Assembly: GCA_964467785.1 (NCBI GenBank)
Contig: CAYXVB010000005.1
Span: forward strand, 1 to 46,319
Source of the DNA: CAYXVB01 sp964467785
GTDB taxonomy: Bacteria; Bdellovibrionota; UBA1018
Length of the DNA stretch: 46,319 nt
Direction: 5' to 3'
In this document: positions 11,038 through 19,308 of the stretch, in pieces
Numbering within the stretch: position 1 is the stretch's first letter
How the letters are laid out: the number at the start of each line of letters is the position of its first letter
Program-made: the position numbers and the translations under genes
The notes under the pieces: generated by a model
Told to the model about the DNA's origin: nothing
Seen by the model: only the letters and a program-made list of their open reading frames with translations
Databases searched by the model: none

Positions 11038-12393
11038 ATCGTGAAAATGATCGGCCCCAAGCAAATCGTCGACTACTTTAGCCAAAAAGGCCTCGATGCA
11101 CCCAAGGTGGCTCGCCTCGGCCGAGTCTATGTCATGGGTCCCCAGCCTAAATCCGTCCAGCTGGATATCGGCGAGATGATGGTCGCCCAAATCGTGCAGA
11201 AGGCGCAAGCTGACGCAGGCCATCCCATCAAAATCAAGATCGACGAAGGCGCGGTCAAAGGCGTGGTCGATCGCCTGACGACGATCGAGCTCGGCATGCG
11301 CGAAGTGAACCGAGGCTTCGAGGACGTGATCAAAAGGCCGCTCGGCGGCATCCTATCGGATATCCCCGCAGTAAGGGAGATCGAGCTTAAGGTCGGCGCC
11401 AATGGCAAGTTCCAGTGGCTGGCAAACGGCAAAGAGGTTGCGCTTGAAGGCATCCCCATCAACAAGCAAGGACTCGAGGAGCGAAATTGGAACTTTGTTT
11501 CCGACATAAGCGCGACGTCTCGCAATCGAACGCCCCAGCTAACAGACCTCAAAGCCCAGGAGATCAGCCCTTTCACGAAGGAGGCGGTAGAAGCCGTGGC
11601 GACCCATGAAGTCTACGGCCACTGGATGACCGAGGCCTTGCTCAACCGCAAAAACGGCGTGGAAGCCATCAGCCTTTATCCGGGTAAAGGTTACCTGGGC
11701 TACGTACGCCCGCTTTCGGATGAGCTGCTCCGAGTCTCAGACCTGAGCAGTCTCCTCAAGGAAGCGATCGTCCTGAACGCGGGCCATCGGGCTGTCTTCG
11801 TTAAAGGGCGTTACGCCACGGGTGGCGGCGATATTGATCGGGCCAAGGACGCTCCTCCGAACGACGACCTCGGCAAGATCGAGAAGATCAAACAGCAGCT
11901 GATCAACAACCGGCTCCTCCCGGGCATTACCGAAAATAGCTCCCCTCAAGAAGTGGCGGAAGCCAAGCGCTTCCTCGGCGAGTTCTTCGACGAGGCCGCG
12001 GACAACATCATCCGCGATGGCCTGAATTCCAAGGAGTTCGACGAGATCTACCGCCAAGTGCTCGCCGATCGGTTCATGGCTCAAGAGCAAATCGAGGAAC
12101 TGCTGGCCAAAGTCGACATGTCGAAGTTCGGCACGATGGAAGAGTTCTTTACCCGACATGTCGACACCGCCATGTCCAAAGCCCTCAAGGATTGGGGAGA
12201 GAAGTACGGAGCCGACTCCGCCAAAAGGTTGAGCTTACTGGCCGCCGGCGTCCAGAATCGGGTCAAGACCGAGGCCGGCATCCATGCTCGCGACGTCGCG
12301 CAGCGCGCTCCCACCGCGCAGCGGATGACTCAGGCCGTGAGGAATTTCTGCCAGCGGGGATTTGCGTTTTTCGGGGCTGGGAGAGGAAAGTAA
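11038..12393 (+). CDS. Exported AAA+ protein, 3' part: lid domain of module 3 plus FtsH/M41-like metallopeptidase domain
   Basis: This open frame runs from the gap to a stop and gives 451 residues. The first 110 resemble the C-terminal lid of Clp/HSP100 proteins (strand VQLDIGEMMVAQIV, then VVDRLTTIELGMREVNRGFE and VIKRPLGGIL). Residues 185-270 look like the M41 peptidase core of FtsH: HEVYGH at about 190 in place of HEAGH, then AISLYPGKGYLGYVRPL in place of the FtsH strand KVTIIPRG..LG, and later YATGGGDIDRAKD in place of the STGASND segment, which brings the third zinc ligand Asp. The motif is HExxxH, one residue longer than HExxH. It is therefore a candidate metalloprotease, or an inactivated relative. 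I infer that it is the same gene as 7763-11027. Confidence 0.8.
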   Translation: MVKMIGPKQIVDYFSQKGLDAPKVARLGRVYVMGPQPKSVQLDIGEMMVAQIVQKAQADAGHPIKIKIDEGAVKGVVDRLTTIELGMREVNRGFEDVIKRPLGGILSDIPAVREIELKVGANGKFQWLANGKEVALEGIPINKQGLEERNWNFVSDISATSRNRTPQLTDLKAQEISPFTKEAVEAVATHEVYGHWMTEALLNRKNGVEAISLYPGKGYLGYVRPLSDELLRVSDLSSLLKEAIVLNAGHRAVFVKGRYATGGGDIDRAKDAPPNDDLGKIEKIKQQLINNRLLPGITENSSPQEVAEAKRFLGEFFDEAADNIIRDGLNSKEFDEIYRQVLADRFMAQEQIEELLAKVDMSKFGTMEEFFTRHVDTAMSKALKDWGEKYGADSAKRLSLLAAGVQNRVKTEAGIHARDVAQRAPTAQRMTQAVRNFCQRGFAFFGAGRGK

Positions 12394-12468
12394 TAGGGAT
12401 GGACGCTACCCCGTAAAGACGGAGCATGCGCTTTTAGCCTTTCAAAATCCTTGATAAACTGCGAGCAG

Positions 12469-14733
12469 ATGCAACTTCGCAGGACCCTCTTCATCGTCTC
12501 GGCCCTTGCCGCACTGAGCGGCCTCGGACTGACCATCGCACTCAAGCGCTCAGACCCCACGGCGATGATCGAGCGCGCGCTCAAAGGCATCGCGCATCAG
12601 CTTCCCTTTGAGATCGAGTCCGTCGAAGTGCGCAAGAGCTGGCGCGAGCTGCTCCGAGGGCGCCTCTCATCGCTAGCGATCCGTCTGAAATGGGGCGAGT
12701 TCCGCCTCCGGTTGGCCGGTCCGGTCGAAGTTAAAAAGGATGCCCGCGACACGGACCTGATCGTGACCTACGACCCCGAGATCACGATCGAGCCGGTGGG
12801 GCACCCCGAAAGGGCTTCCTCACCGCTCGACCTGCACCTTTGGGTCGAAGCGACTCGGACGTTTTCCGAAGTGCACGCCTTTGGCATGAACACCCGGAGC
12901 GCGAAGTGGAGTTGGGATCTTTACGGAATCGGGTTGAGCCAGCTGACCGCGATCTCGGGCTGGCGCGAAAACAGATGGGAAAGCCGTGTTGTCATTGAGG
13001 CGCTCAGTTTTGAAAACCCTGCAGGGGGCAACCCCAGCATGGAACTCAAGGGGCTTCGCTTCTCGCAGGGCATGCAAATGACTTTGGTGCCGTTCGAGGC
13101 CGGCAAGGACACCGGACTCCGGCTGGAGGGCAAAACCGCCGACGTCCTCTGGAACGGGATACTCATTTCGGTGCCCCTCGAAAATTTTCCGCTCCAAGTC
13201 AACGCCCAGATAGATCCAAAGACTCCCTCCCTTTCGGCCAAGGTCTCGCTCGGCGCCCTCGAGCTCGACGGAGCGGTGACCGGTTCCGGTGGAGTTCCGA
13301 ACTCCGCAAAGCTGCGCTGGAACCTGCCCGAACTGGACTTGCGCGTCATGGCGGAAGGGTTGACTCAGATCGTCCCCCAATGGACCCCGGCCCTCCAAAG
13401 CTTGGGCTTGCGCGCCGGCAAGCTCAAGACTTCCGGTCGGGCGCAATTCCGACTTCCGGCGGCTGCCGGCACCTATCCCGAGGTGGAAGGCCACGTGCGA
13501 CTCTCCGACGTCTCCATCAAACCGGAGTCGCAACCCTTACTCGTCCAGGGCGCCGTCTTCGATCTCCCCTTTTCAACCTCCAAAGGCATTCACGGAACAC
13601 TTGCGCTCGAGCGGGCGGCCTACAAGCACCTCGAAGTTTCGCTCGCTCCGGTGCCCCTGGCGATCGTGCCTGAGAAAAGCGCTTCGGGCGCTCCTCGGGC
13701 CTGGAGCGTAAGAGTCGGCGACGGAAGCCGGCTCCCGCTCAAGGTCGGAGATATTCCGTTTCAAGTCGACACCATCAGCGGCTCATTGATTACAGGGATT
13801 CCGGGGATCGCGGGGATCCCGGGCGGCGCGCCAGGAGAAAAAGCCGATTTCACATTAGAAACCTCGCTAGAGCTTGCGCCCACACCGACTGAAAAGCTCA
13901 CGCGCCCCTTTTGCCTGACCGGAACTCGGGTGCCCCCGGCGCAGGTCGAGCTGCAGTTTCCCCGGGTGGAGATCTCCCGCGACTCCATCGATCCCACGGG
14001 ACAGGTCCGGGCGGAGCTTGTTGGTGGGGTGAGCGAGGCGGACGAGATCGGCATCTTCGACCTGGGAAGTCCAGTACCGGAGCTCGACTTCACCGCCGAG
14101 ATGCGCAACATCCGACTTGAAAAGATCGGTCAGTGGCTTAACTTCGGGGAAATGAAAGGCTCGCTCGAAGGTTATGCCCGCGACGTGACCTTCCAATCCT
14201 GGTTGCCGACCCGGTTTGACGCCCGGATCGAGGTCAAGCCTCCGGCGGACCGCTCCCGGGTGGTGTTCTCCCCGGCCGCGGTCCAGAACTTCGTCGAAGT
14301 CGTCGCGGGGAGCCGCCTGGAAAACATCCCCGGTCTGGTCAAATGGTACGCGTTCGGAACGCCCCGCTATATTTTTGGCGGCTATGACATCGACTACGCT
14401 GGCGTGAAGCTCCGCTCCGAGGACGGGGTGGTCGAGCTGGAAACGCTCGACCCTCCGGAGATCTATAAAAAAGAGAAGAAACGCTTTATCCTGTATGGCG
14501 CGAGCATCATGGACCGAGTGCCGGTGATCGGAGCGGTGGCCTGGGGAGGATTTCGGGTCCCGATTCAGAGCCCGCGCTATCCGGTGCTGATGGACGCGCC
14601 CGCGATCGCCAACTATATTCGCCAGCTCACGGAGCGCCTCAAGGCCCTCAGCGAGCGGACCAGCCAGCCACAGGAGAAGACCGATGCCGAACTTGATCTC
14701 GAATGTGAACCTACGGAAAATCCTAAAAGCTAA
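12469..14733 (+). CDS. ydbH: YdbH-like AsmA-superfamily intermembrane lipid transport protein
   Basis: I chose the ATG at 12469 (MQLRRTLFIVSALAALSGLG); an in-frame TTG lies 18 bp upstream. The 754-residue protein has one N-terminal membrane anchor followed by a long beta-rich periplasmic body, as in AsmA-like proteins that bridge the two membranes. The C-terminal part matches YdbH in style: a conserved tail with MDRVPVIGAVAWGGFRVPIQ and a final amphipathic helix. The call rests strongly on synteny, because the next gene encodes YnbE and YdbL, the partners of YdbH in enterobacteria. An unusual short collagen-like run (GIPGIAGIPGGAPG) lies near residue 450. A -10-like TTGATAAACT occurs just before the start. 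Confidence 0.75.
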   Translation: MQLRRTLFIVSALAALSGLGLTIALKRSDPTAMIERALKGIAHQLPFEIESVEVRKSWRELLRGRLSSLAIRLKWGEFRLRLAGPVEVKKDARDTDLIVTYDPEITIEPVGHPERASSPLDLHLWVEATRTFSEVHAFGMNTRSAKWSWDLYGIGLSQLTAISGWRENRWESRVVIEALSFENPAGGNPSMELKGLRFSQGMQMTLVPFEAGKDTGLRLEGKTADVLWNGILISVPLENFPLQVNAQIDPKTPSLSAKVSLGALELDGAVTGSGGVPNSAKLRWNLPELDLRVMAEGLTQIVPQWTPALQSLGLRAGKLKTSGRAQFRLPAAAGTYPEVEGHVRLSDVSIKPESQPLLVQGAVFDLPFSTSKGIHGTLALERAAYKHLEVSLAPVPLAIVPEKSASGAPRAWSVRVGDGSRLPLKVGDIPFQVDTISGSLITGIPGIAGIPGGAPGEKADFTLETSLELAPTPTEKLTRPFCLTGTRVPPAQVELQFPRVEISRDSIDPTGQVRAELVGGVSEADEIGIFDLGSPVPELDFTAEMRNIRLEKIGQWLNFGEMKGSLEGYARDVTFQSWLPTRFDARIEVKPPADRSRVVFSPAAVQNFVEVVAGSRLENIPGLVKWYAFGTPRYIFGGYDIDYAGVKLRSEDGVVELETLDPPEIYKKEKKRFILYGASIMDRVPVIGAVAWGGFRVPIQSPRYPVLMDAPAIANYIRQLTERLKALSERTSQPQEKTDAELDLECEPTENPKS

Positions 14734-15358
14734 CAGCTACTGGCTGATCCCGGCCTTTTTGCTGGGCGCGCTTCCGGGCTGCCTGACTCTCAATGTGAAC
14801 ATGACTCTCCCCGAGGCGGCGGTCCAGCGCGCCACCGACGATTACGTGCGCGAACTGTATCGCGCCAAGGAAAAGGGCAAAACGGCGCCGGAGTCCGCTC
14901 CGAGCCCGGGCGCCAACAGCGGCCCGGCCGCGAAGACCTCGCTGCTATCGGTGGAGTTCATCGCCGAAGCGCAGGCCGGCGACGACGTGACCGTGAAAGT
15001 CGGGGGCAAAGCGGTTGATTCGATCAAGGAACGCCAGATCGCCCGCATGGACGAGCTCAACGCGCAGAAATCCGCGGGCTTCATCGGCGAAAACAATGAA
15101 GGCAAGCTCGTCTACCGCACCTCCGACAAGACGCCCAAAATCGACGCGATGAAAAAGATCCAGAAGCTCATCAGCGACGAGAACGCCGACCGCGACGCGC
15201 TTTACAAGGAAGTGCTCAAGGCCAACAACGCCGACAAGAGCAAGCTCGCCGACATCCAAAAAAGCTTTGCCCGCTCTTTCCAGGTCCACTCGCCCGCGGG
15301 CACCTGGATCCAGCTCATGGACGGTGGAATGGACGGCCAGTGGGTGCGCAAACCCTGA
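14684..15358 (+). CDS. YnbE-YdbL fusion lipoprotein (partner of YdbH)
   Basis: This gene overlaps the end of ydbH by 50 bp and has an AGGAGA ribosome-binding site. The 224-residue product begins with a lipoprotein signal ending LLGALPGC. Right after the lipid Cys comes LTLNVNMTLPEAAVQRA, which matches YnbE, a tiny outer-membrane lipoprotein that stacks a beta strand onto YdbH. A Pro/Ala linker (about residues 65-90) leads to a YdbL/DUF1318-like domain: SIKERQIARMDELNAQKSAG, GKLVYR, then LYKEVLKANNADKSKLADIQ and the terminal SPAGTWIQ...WVRKP. In Escherichia coli ynbE and ydbL are separate genes after ydbH. Here they are one polypeptide, which supports their acting at the same place. Confidence 0.8.
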   Translation: MPNLISNVNLRKILKANSYWLIPAFLLGALPGCLTLNVNMTLPEAAVQRATDDYVRELYRAKEKGKTAPESAPSPGANSGPAAKTSLLSVEFIAEAQAGDDVTVKVGGKAVDSIKERQIARMDELNAQKSAGFIGENNEGKLVYRTSDKTPKIDAMKKIQKLISDENADRDALYKEVLKANNADKSKLADIQKSFARSFQVHSPAGTWIQLMDGGMDGQWVRKP

Positions 15359-15379
15359 ATTCATCGAGAGAGGCTTTCC

Positions 15380-16441
15380 ATGAGAAAACCCCGGCTGGTC
15401 TTCAGCGAAAAACTGCCCCCGCCCGCAAAGCTCGCGCTGCGGGGTTGCTTGGCGGAGACCCTGCTGATCTATGACAGCGCGCTGGCGCGCGCGGTTCCAA
15501 GCTTCGAGGAATGGACCGTGGGTTTCGGCGCGCGCTACGAGGTCCGGGCGGGCGAGGCGCTCAAGGAGCTTGACGCTTTTCCGACGCACCTGAGGACGAT
15601 CCTCGAGCGCACTCGCCACTTCGCGCCTCCGCGCATGACGATCGTCGTCGCGGGCGGCGGCTCGGTCGGTGATTTCGGCGGTTTCGTCGCGAGCATCCTA
15701 AAGCGCGGAGTCCGGTTGGTGCACCTCCCCTCCACCTGGCTCTCGGCGATCGACTCGTCCCATGGCGGCAAGACCGCTCTGAACGCGGCCGGAGTCAAGA
15801 ACCAGGTCGGAACGTTTTATCCCGCCTCCGAGGTGCATCTCGTCCGCGCGCTGCTCAAGGGCCAGGGCGAGGAGCGCCGGCGCGATGCGGAGGGCGAGCT
15901 GGCCAAGATCGCGCTCATCGACGGTCGCCCGTGGGTGCGCAAGCTCGAGGCCTTCCGCGGCTCCGATGAGTCGAGGCTCTGGACATTCCTCAAGCCCGCG
16001 ATCGAGTCCAAGTACCGCGTCGTGGCTCGCGATCCCCTCGAAACGAAAGACATCCGAAAAATCCTCAATCTCGGCCACACACTCGGCCACGTGCTCGAAG
16101 CGCACCACGGGCTCGCGCACGGCCGCGCGGTGGCGCTGGGCCTGCACTTTGCCGCGCACTTGAGCCGCAAGCGCGGACTTCTGCGCGGCAAGGAGGCCGA
16201 CCGGGTGCAGCGGCTGCTCGTCGAGAATTTCGGCATAAATGCCGCTCCAGGCGGATCGGACGCCGGGCTGGATCCCGTGCCTGAGGCGGATTTCTTTCGG
16301 CTGCTCTCGGGCGACAAGAAACGCGCCTCCCTCTCGGAGGTGGGCTTTGTCCTGCTGGCCGGCTTCGGCCGCGCGCGGCTAGTAAACGTCCCAATGCGCG
16401 AGCTGATGGACGAGGCGCGCGCCCAGGGCTGGATGACGTGA
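15380..16441 (+). CDS. aroB: 3-dehydroquinate synthase
   Basis: The 353-residue protein carries the AroB signature motifs in order: VVAGGGSVGDFGGFVAS (NAD site), HLPSTWLSAIDSSHGGKTAL, VKNQVGTFYP, EGELAKIALI (first metal ligand Glu) and NLGHTLGHVLEAHHGLAHGRAVALGL with two metal-binding His. It converts DAHP to 3-dehydroquinate, the second step of the shikimate pathway, in the cytosol. Family members usually have PTTLLA where this protein has PSTWLS, a mild divergence. Its stop codon overlaps the GTG start of the next gene (GTGA), so it is translationally coupled to the enzyme doing the next steps. Confidence 0.93.
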   Translation: MRKPRLVFSEKLPPPAKLALRGCLAETLLIYDSALARAVPSFEEWTVGFGARYEVRAGEALKELDAFPTHLRTILERTRHFAPPRMTIVVAGGGSVGDFGGFVASILKRGVRLVHLPSTWLSAIDSSHGGKTALNAAGVKNQVGTFYPASEVHLVRALLKGQGEERRRDAEGELAKIALIDGRPWVRKLEAFRGSDESRLWTFLKPAIESKYRVVARDPLETKDIRKILNLGHTLGHVLEAHHGLAHGRAVALGLHFAAHLSRKRGLLRGKEADRVQRLLVENFGINAAPGGSDAGLDPVPEADFFRLLSGDKKRASLSEVGFVLLAGFGRARLVNVPMRELMDEARAQGWMT

Positions 16442-18366
16442 TCACTCTCCTGATCGGGCACCGCGGCTCCGGCAAGACTTCGCTGCTTCGACGGCTCGAG
16501 CAGTACTGCGCGCAGTCGCCCAACCTCTCACGGCGCGGCGGCGTGTTCATCGACCTTGACCAGTGGATCGAGCGGCGCGAAGGGCGGACTATCGGGGAGA
16601 TTTTTTCGGATCCCGGCGCCGCTTCCGGAAACGGCGAACGCCACTTCCGCGACCTCGAGCGCGCCGCCTTGCGCGACCTTTGCCGCGAACGAGCCGGGGC
16701 GACGACGCCCACGTTCATCGCGCTAGGCGCGGGCTTCGAGGGGCCGATCCCCGCGGGAGCGCGCTGCGTGCGCGTGCGCCGGCCCTCCGACAGCTCGGGC
16801 CGGATCTTTCTCGACCTGGTCGCCCGACCGCGCCTTGAAAAGGAGCTTTCCCCGCTCGACGAGTTCCGCAAGCGCGCGGCGGCGCGCGAGGCCCGGTTCG
16901 ACTCCTGGGCCGACGAGGAGTGGACCCTCGCCGAAGGCTTTGAGTTCCCGCATGTCGAGGAGCGCTTCTTCTTCGATCTCGACGCTCCGCCGCGGCAGGT
17001 GGGCGGAATCGTGACCCTGCTCCCCCGCATCGCGGAAGATCCGGAGCGTCGCAAAAACTACGTCGCGCGCCGCAAGGCCTGGGGCGTGCGCCTGGAGATC
17101 CGCGACGACCTCATCGACGACCCATTGCAGGACCAACTCCTGGCCAGCCTGCCTCCGGACCGGGTGCTCTACAGCATCCGGCGCTCCCGGGATTCGCTCG
17201 GGCATCTTAAGCCGGGCATCTTCTGGGACTGGGCACTCGAGCTGGGCGAGGCGCCGCGCGAGCGCCCCCCCTCGATCGTCTCGCTCCATCAACGCCAAAC
17301 GCGCGAAGGCTCTGACGAAGAGAGCGTGGGCAACGCCATTCGTCGGCTCGAGGCGGCGGCGCCGGCGGCTGAGACGCTGCTCAAGCTGGCAATCGTGATC
17401 CGCGATTTCAACGAGCTGGCCGAAGGACATCTCTGGGCGCGCAAAGATCTGAGGCGTCGCGCTTTTTTGCCCCGCTCTCCCGAGGGCGAAAGCGGTCGCT
17501 GGGCGTGGTACCGCCTGATCACTGGGCGTCGCATGCCGCTCGCTTTCTTCCGCGACACTGGCTCCGGGAGCGCCGTCGACCAGCCCGCGCTCTCCGATTG
17601 GCTCCGCTTTGGCACTCTTTGGAACCGGCACCAGGATGGCGACGCCCCGATTCCCTTCGCCGCGATCCTGGGCGACCCCGTGACCCATAGCCGCACTCCG
17701 GGCGAACAGTGGCGCTTTTTCGCGGAGCGCGGATTGCCGGTGCTCCCGGTGCGCGTGACCGAGGCGGAATGGCGCGCCGGCGCGCTCGAGATCCTGCGCA
17801 AGCTCGGCCTACGCGCGGCCTCGGTCACCTCGCCGCTCAAGCTCCTGGCCAACCAGGCTTGCACCGAGCGCACCGAGCCCGCGCGCCGGTTCAATTCCGT
17901 GAACACGCTGTCCTGGTCGACGGAGCGCGGCTGGGTCGGCCACAACACGGACATCGACGGACTTCGAGCGCTCTTTGTCGAGGCGACGCTCGACCCGGCC
18001 ACGCACGAAAAAGGAACCGCCGTCTGGGGCGCCGGCGGGACGCTGCCGCTCCTGGAGTCGCTGCTTCCAGGCGCTTACTTTTATTCCGCACGCACTGGCG
18101 AGGAACGGCGCGCCCGCGCTTTGGGCGGATCGCCCCGCTTCGTGATCTGGGGCGTGGGACGCTCGCAGCAAAAACTCACGGGCTGGCCTCCGCCGATCTG
18201 GAAGCCTGAATGCGTGATCGATCTCAATTACGCCGACGACTCCCCGGGGCGGGAATACGCCCAGGCCTGCGGCGCGCGCTACGTTACGGGACTCCCGATG
18301 TTCGAGGCGCAGGCCGCGGCCCAGCGGGAGTTCTGGAAATCCACGCTCCGGCGGCACCCTACCTGA
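16438..18366 (+). CDS. aroKDE: Trifunctional shikimate enzyme: AroK - AroD (type I) - AroE fusion
   Basis: The 642-residue protein holds three consecutive pathway enzymes. Residues 1-190 are shikimate kinase: P-loop GHRGSGKT (7-14), IDLDQWIE with the shikimate-binding Asp, TIGEIF, and GERHFRDLE. Residues 215-395 look like a divergent type I 3-dehydroquinate dehydratase: RLEIRDDL, the catalytic His in IVSLHQRQT (His284) and the Schiff-base Lys in LLKLAIVIRDFNEL (Lys316), ending DQPALSDW. Residues 405-640 are shikimate dehydrogenase: ILGDPVTHSRTP, SVTSPLK (Lys468), NSVNT, GHNTDIDG (Asp505), the NADP motif VWGAGGT and the EAQAAAQ end. The start is GTG, overlapping aroB by 4 bp. The order AroB then K-D-E equals the fungal AROM order without AroA. 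Confidence 0.88.
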   Translation: MITLLIGHRGSGKTSLLRRLEQYCAQSPNLSRRGGVFIDLDQWIERREGRTIGEIFSDPGAASGNGERHFRDLERAALRDLCRERAGATTPTFIALGAGFEGPIPAGARCVRVRRPSDSSGRIFLDLVARPRLEKELSPLDEFRKRAAAREARFDSWADEEWTLAEGFEFPHVEERFFFDLDAPPRQVGGIVTLLPRIAEDPERRKNYVARRKAWGVRLEIRDDLIDDPLQDQLLASLPPDRVLYSIRRSRDSLGHLKPGIFWDWALELGEAPRERPPSIVSLHQRQTREGSDEESVGNAIRRLEAAAPAAETLLKLAIVIRDFNELAEGHLWARKDLRRRAFLPRSPEGESGRWAWYRLITGRRMPLAFFRDTGSGSAVDQPALSDWLRFGTLWNRHQDGDAPIPFAAILGDPVTHSRTPGEQWRFFAERGLPVLPVRVTEAEWRAGALEILRKLGLRAASVTSPLKLLANQACTERTEPARRFNSVNTLSWSTERGWVGHNTDIDGLRALFVEATLDPATHEKGTAVWGAGGTLPLLESLLPGAYFYSARTGEERRARALGGSPRFVIWGVGRSQQKLTGWPPPIWKPECVIDLNYADDSPGREYAQACGARYVTGLPMFEAQAAAQREFWKSTLRRHPT

Positions 18367-18391
18367 TCGAACAGCGCCCAGGCGAGAGAGC

Positions 18392-18699
18392 TCACTTCCG
18401 ATCCGTTCGAGCCAGCGCCTCGTTCACGGCGTCAATCAATTGGCGCTCAGATGTCTCGTCGTTCTTGAGCTCCGTGAACCAACGACCCTCCGGATAAAGA
18501 ACGGCGGCCACTCCATCCTCGCATTCGCCCAGGCAGCCCGAGGCGTTGATCCGCACCCGCTTGCCCCACCCGAGCGCCGGATCGCGGCTCAGTTTCTTTA
18601 ATCGGTCGCGAAGCTCAGCCCCGCCGCGGTCAGCGCAACAGGCTCCCTTTTTTTTTTATTCGTGCAGACGAACAGATGAGCATCGTATTTCGGTGACAT
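18392..18699 (-). pseudogene. [2Fe-2S] thioredoxin-like ferredoxin, reading frame broken in an A10 tract
   Basis: The C-terminal frame reads KKKGACCADRGGAELRDRLK, then VRINASGCLGECEDGVAAVLYPEG, and stops at 18392; this is the small thioredoxin-like ferredoxin family. It has no start of its own: upstream of the lysines the frame hits a stop. A second frame on the other side of ten consecutive T (18648-18657 on the plus strand) reads MSPKYDAHLFVCTNKK from an ATG at 18699, exactly the missing N-terminus with the first cluster Cys. Deleting two bases of the run, or adding one, joins both into a protein of about 102 residues with Cys at VCT, ACC and CLGEC. This is either a homopolymer sequencing error, transcriptional slippage, or a true pseudogene. 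It follows the beta-barrel gene by 9 bp. Confidence 0.75.
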
Positions 18700-18708
18700 C
18701 GACCCTTT

Positions 18709-19263
18709 TCACTCCCATGAAAATCTCACGCCAAACTCGAGCCCCAGGTAATTGAGGTCTACGGACGGGTTCTCGAAGTAGCGGAGCGTGCTGAGATGGT
18801 AAGACACCGCACCGTAAAGCGGCGCCCCCAGAAGCGGAAAGTCCGCGCCGGCGGTCAGCCGGGTGTCGTGCGAGGTTCCGGAACCCGCGCGGCCGGCCAG
18901 CGTCGAGATCTGTAGCAGGAGGCCGTACTCGAGGAAAGGCCGTATCCCTTCGCCCCGGACTCCCTGGCTGTTCAGATAGTGCTTGAGCACGAGACCATAA
19001 CCGATCTGGGTCAAACCCTGCCCCGAGGGAAAAGTCCTCCAAGCCAGGTTGATGCCAAAGGCGGATTTGTCCGAAAGCATCCGCTCCCAGGTCGTCGTGA
19101 TACCGGTGCCATCATTGCCGGTGCCCGCAAAAGGCGAGCCGGTAAGTAGCTGGTAGGTCGGGGCCAAACGGAACGCGTGATCCGCGGCCCGGGCGGACGC
19201 GGCCACCGTGAATAAGGAAAGCATCGCGACGATAAAAATGGCCGTCAAATTCTTGAAACTCAT
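18709..19263 (-). CDS. Small outer-membrane beta-barrel protein of unknown function
   Basis: The 184-residue protein has a clear Sec signal peptide (hydrophobic run then ASARAAD) and then alternating amphipathic strands rich in Gly, Tyr and Leu, for example FGINLAWRTF, IGYGLVLKHY, FLEYGLLLQI and PLYGAVSYHLSTL. The last strand is LGLEFGVRFSWE, which lacks the usual terminal Phe by two residues but otherwise fits an eight-stranded barrel. I do not recognise a named family. It is divergent from apbE (45 bp) and precedes the broken ferredoxin gene, with which it is likely cotranscribed. Confidence 0.7.
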   Translation of the reverse strand: MSFKNLTAIFIVAMLSLFTVAASARAADHAFRLAPTYQLLTGSPFAGTGNDGTGITTTWERMLSDKSAFGINLAWRTFPSGQGLTQIGYGLVLKHYLNSQGVRGEGIRPFLEYGLLLQISTLAGRAGSGTSHDTRLTAGADFPLLGAPLYGAVSYHLSTLRYFENPSVDLNYLGLEFGVRFSWE

Positions 19264-19308
19264 ATTCCACTCCCGAATGTTGCAAAACTATATCACAATC
19301 TCTTAGTC

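Noticed and set aside
13790..13840. Collagen-like Gly-x-Pro run in the YdbH-like protein
   Set aside because: Only about four triplets, in a loop of a beta-rich protein; too short to form a collagen helix.
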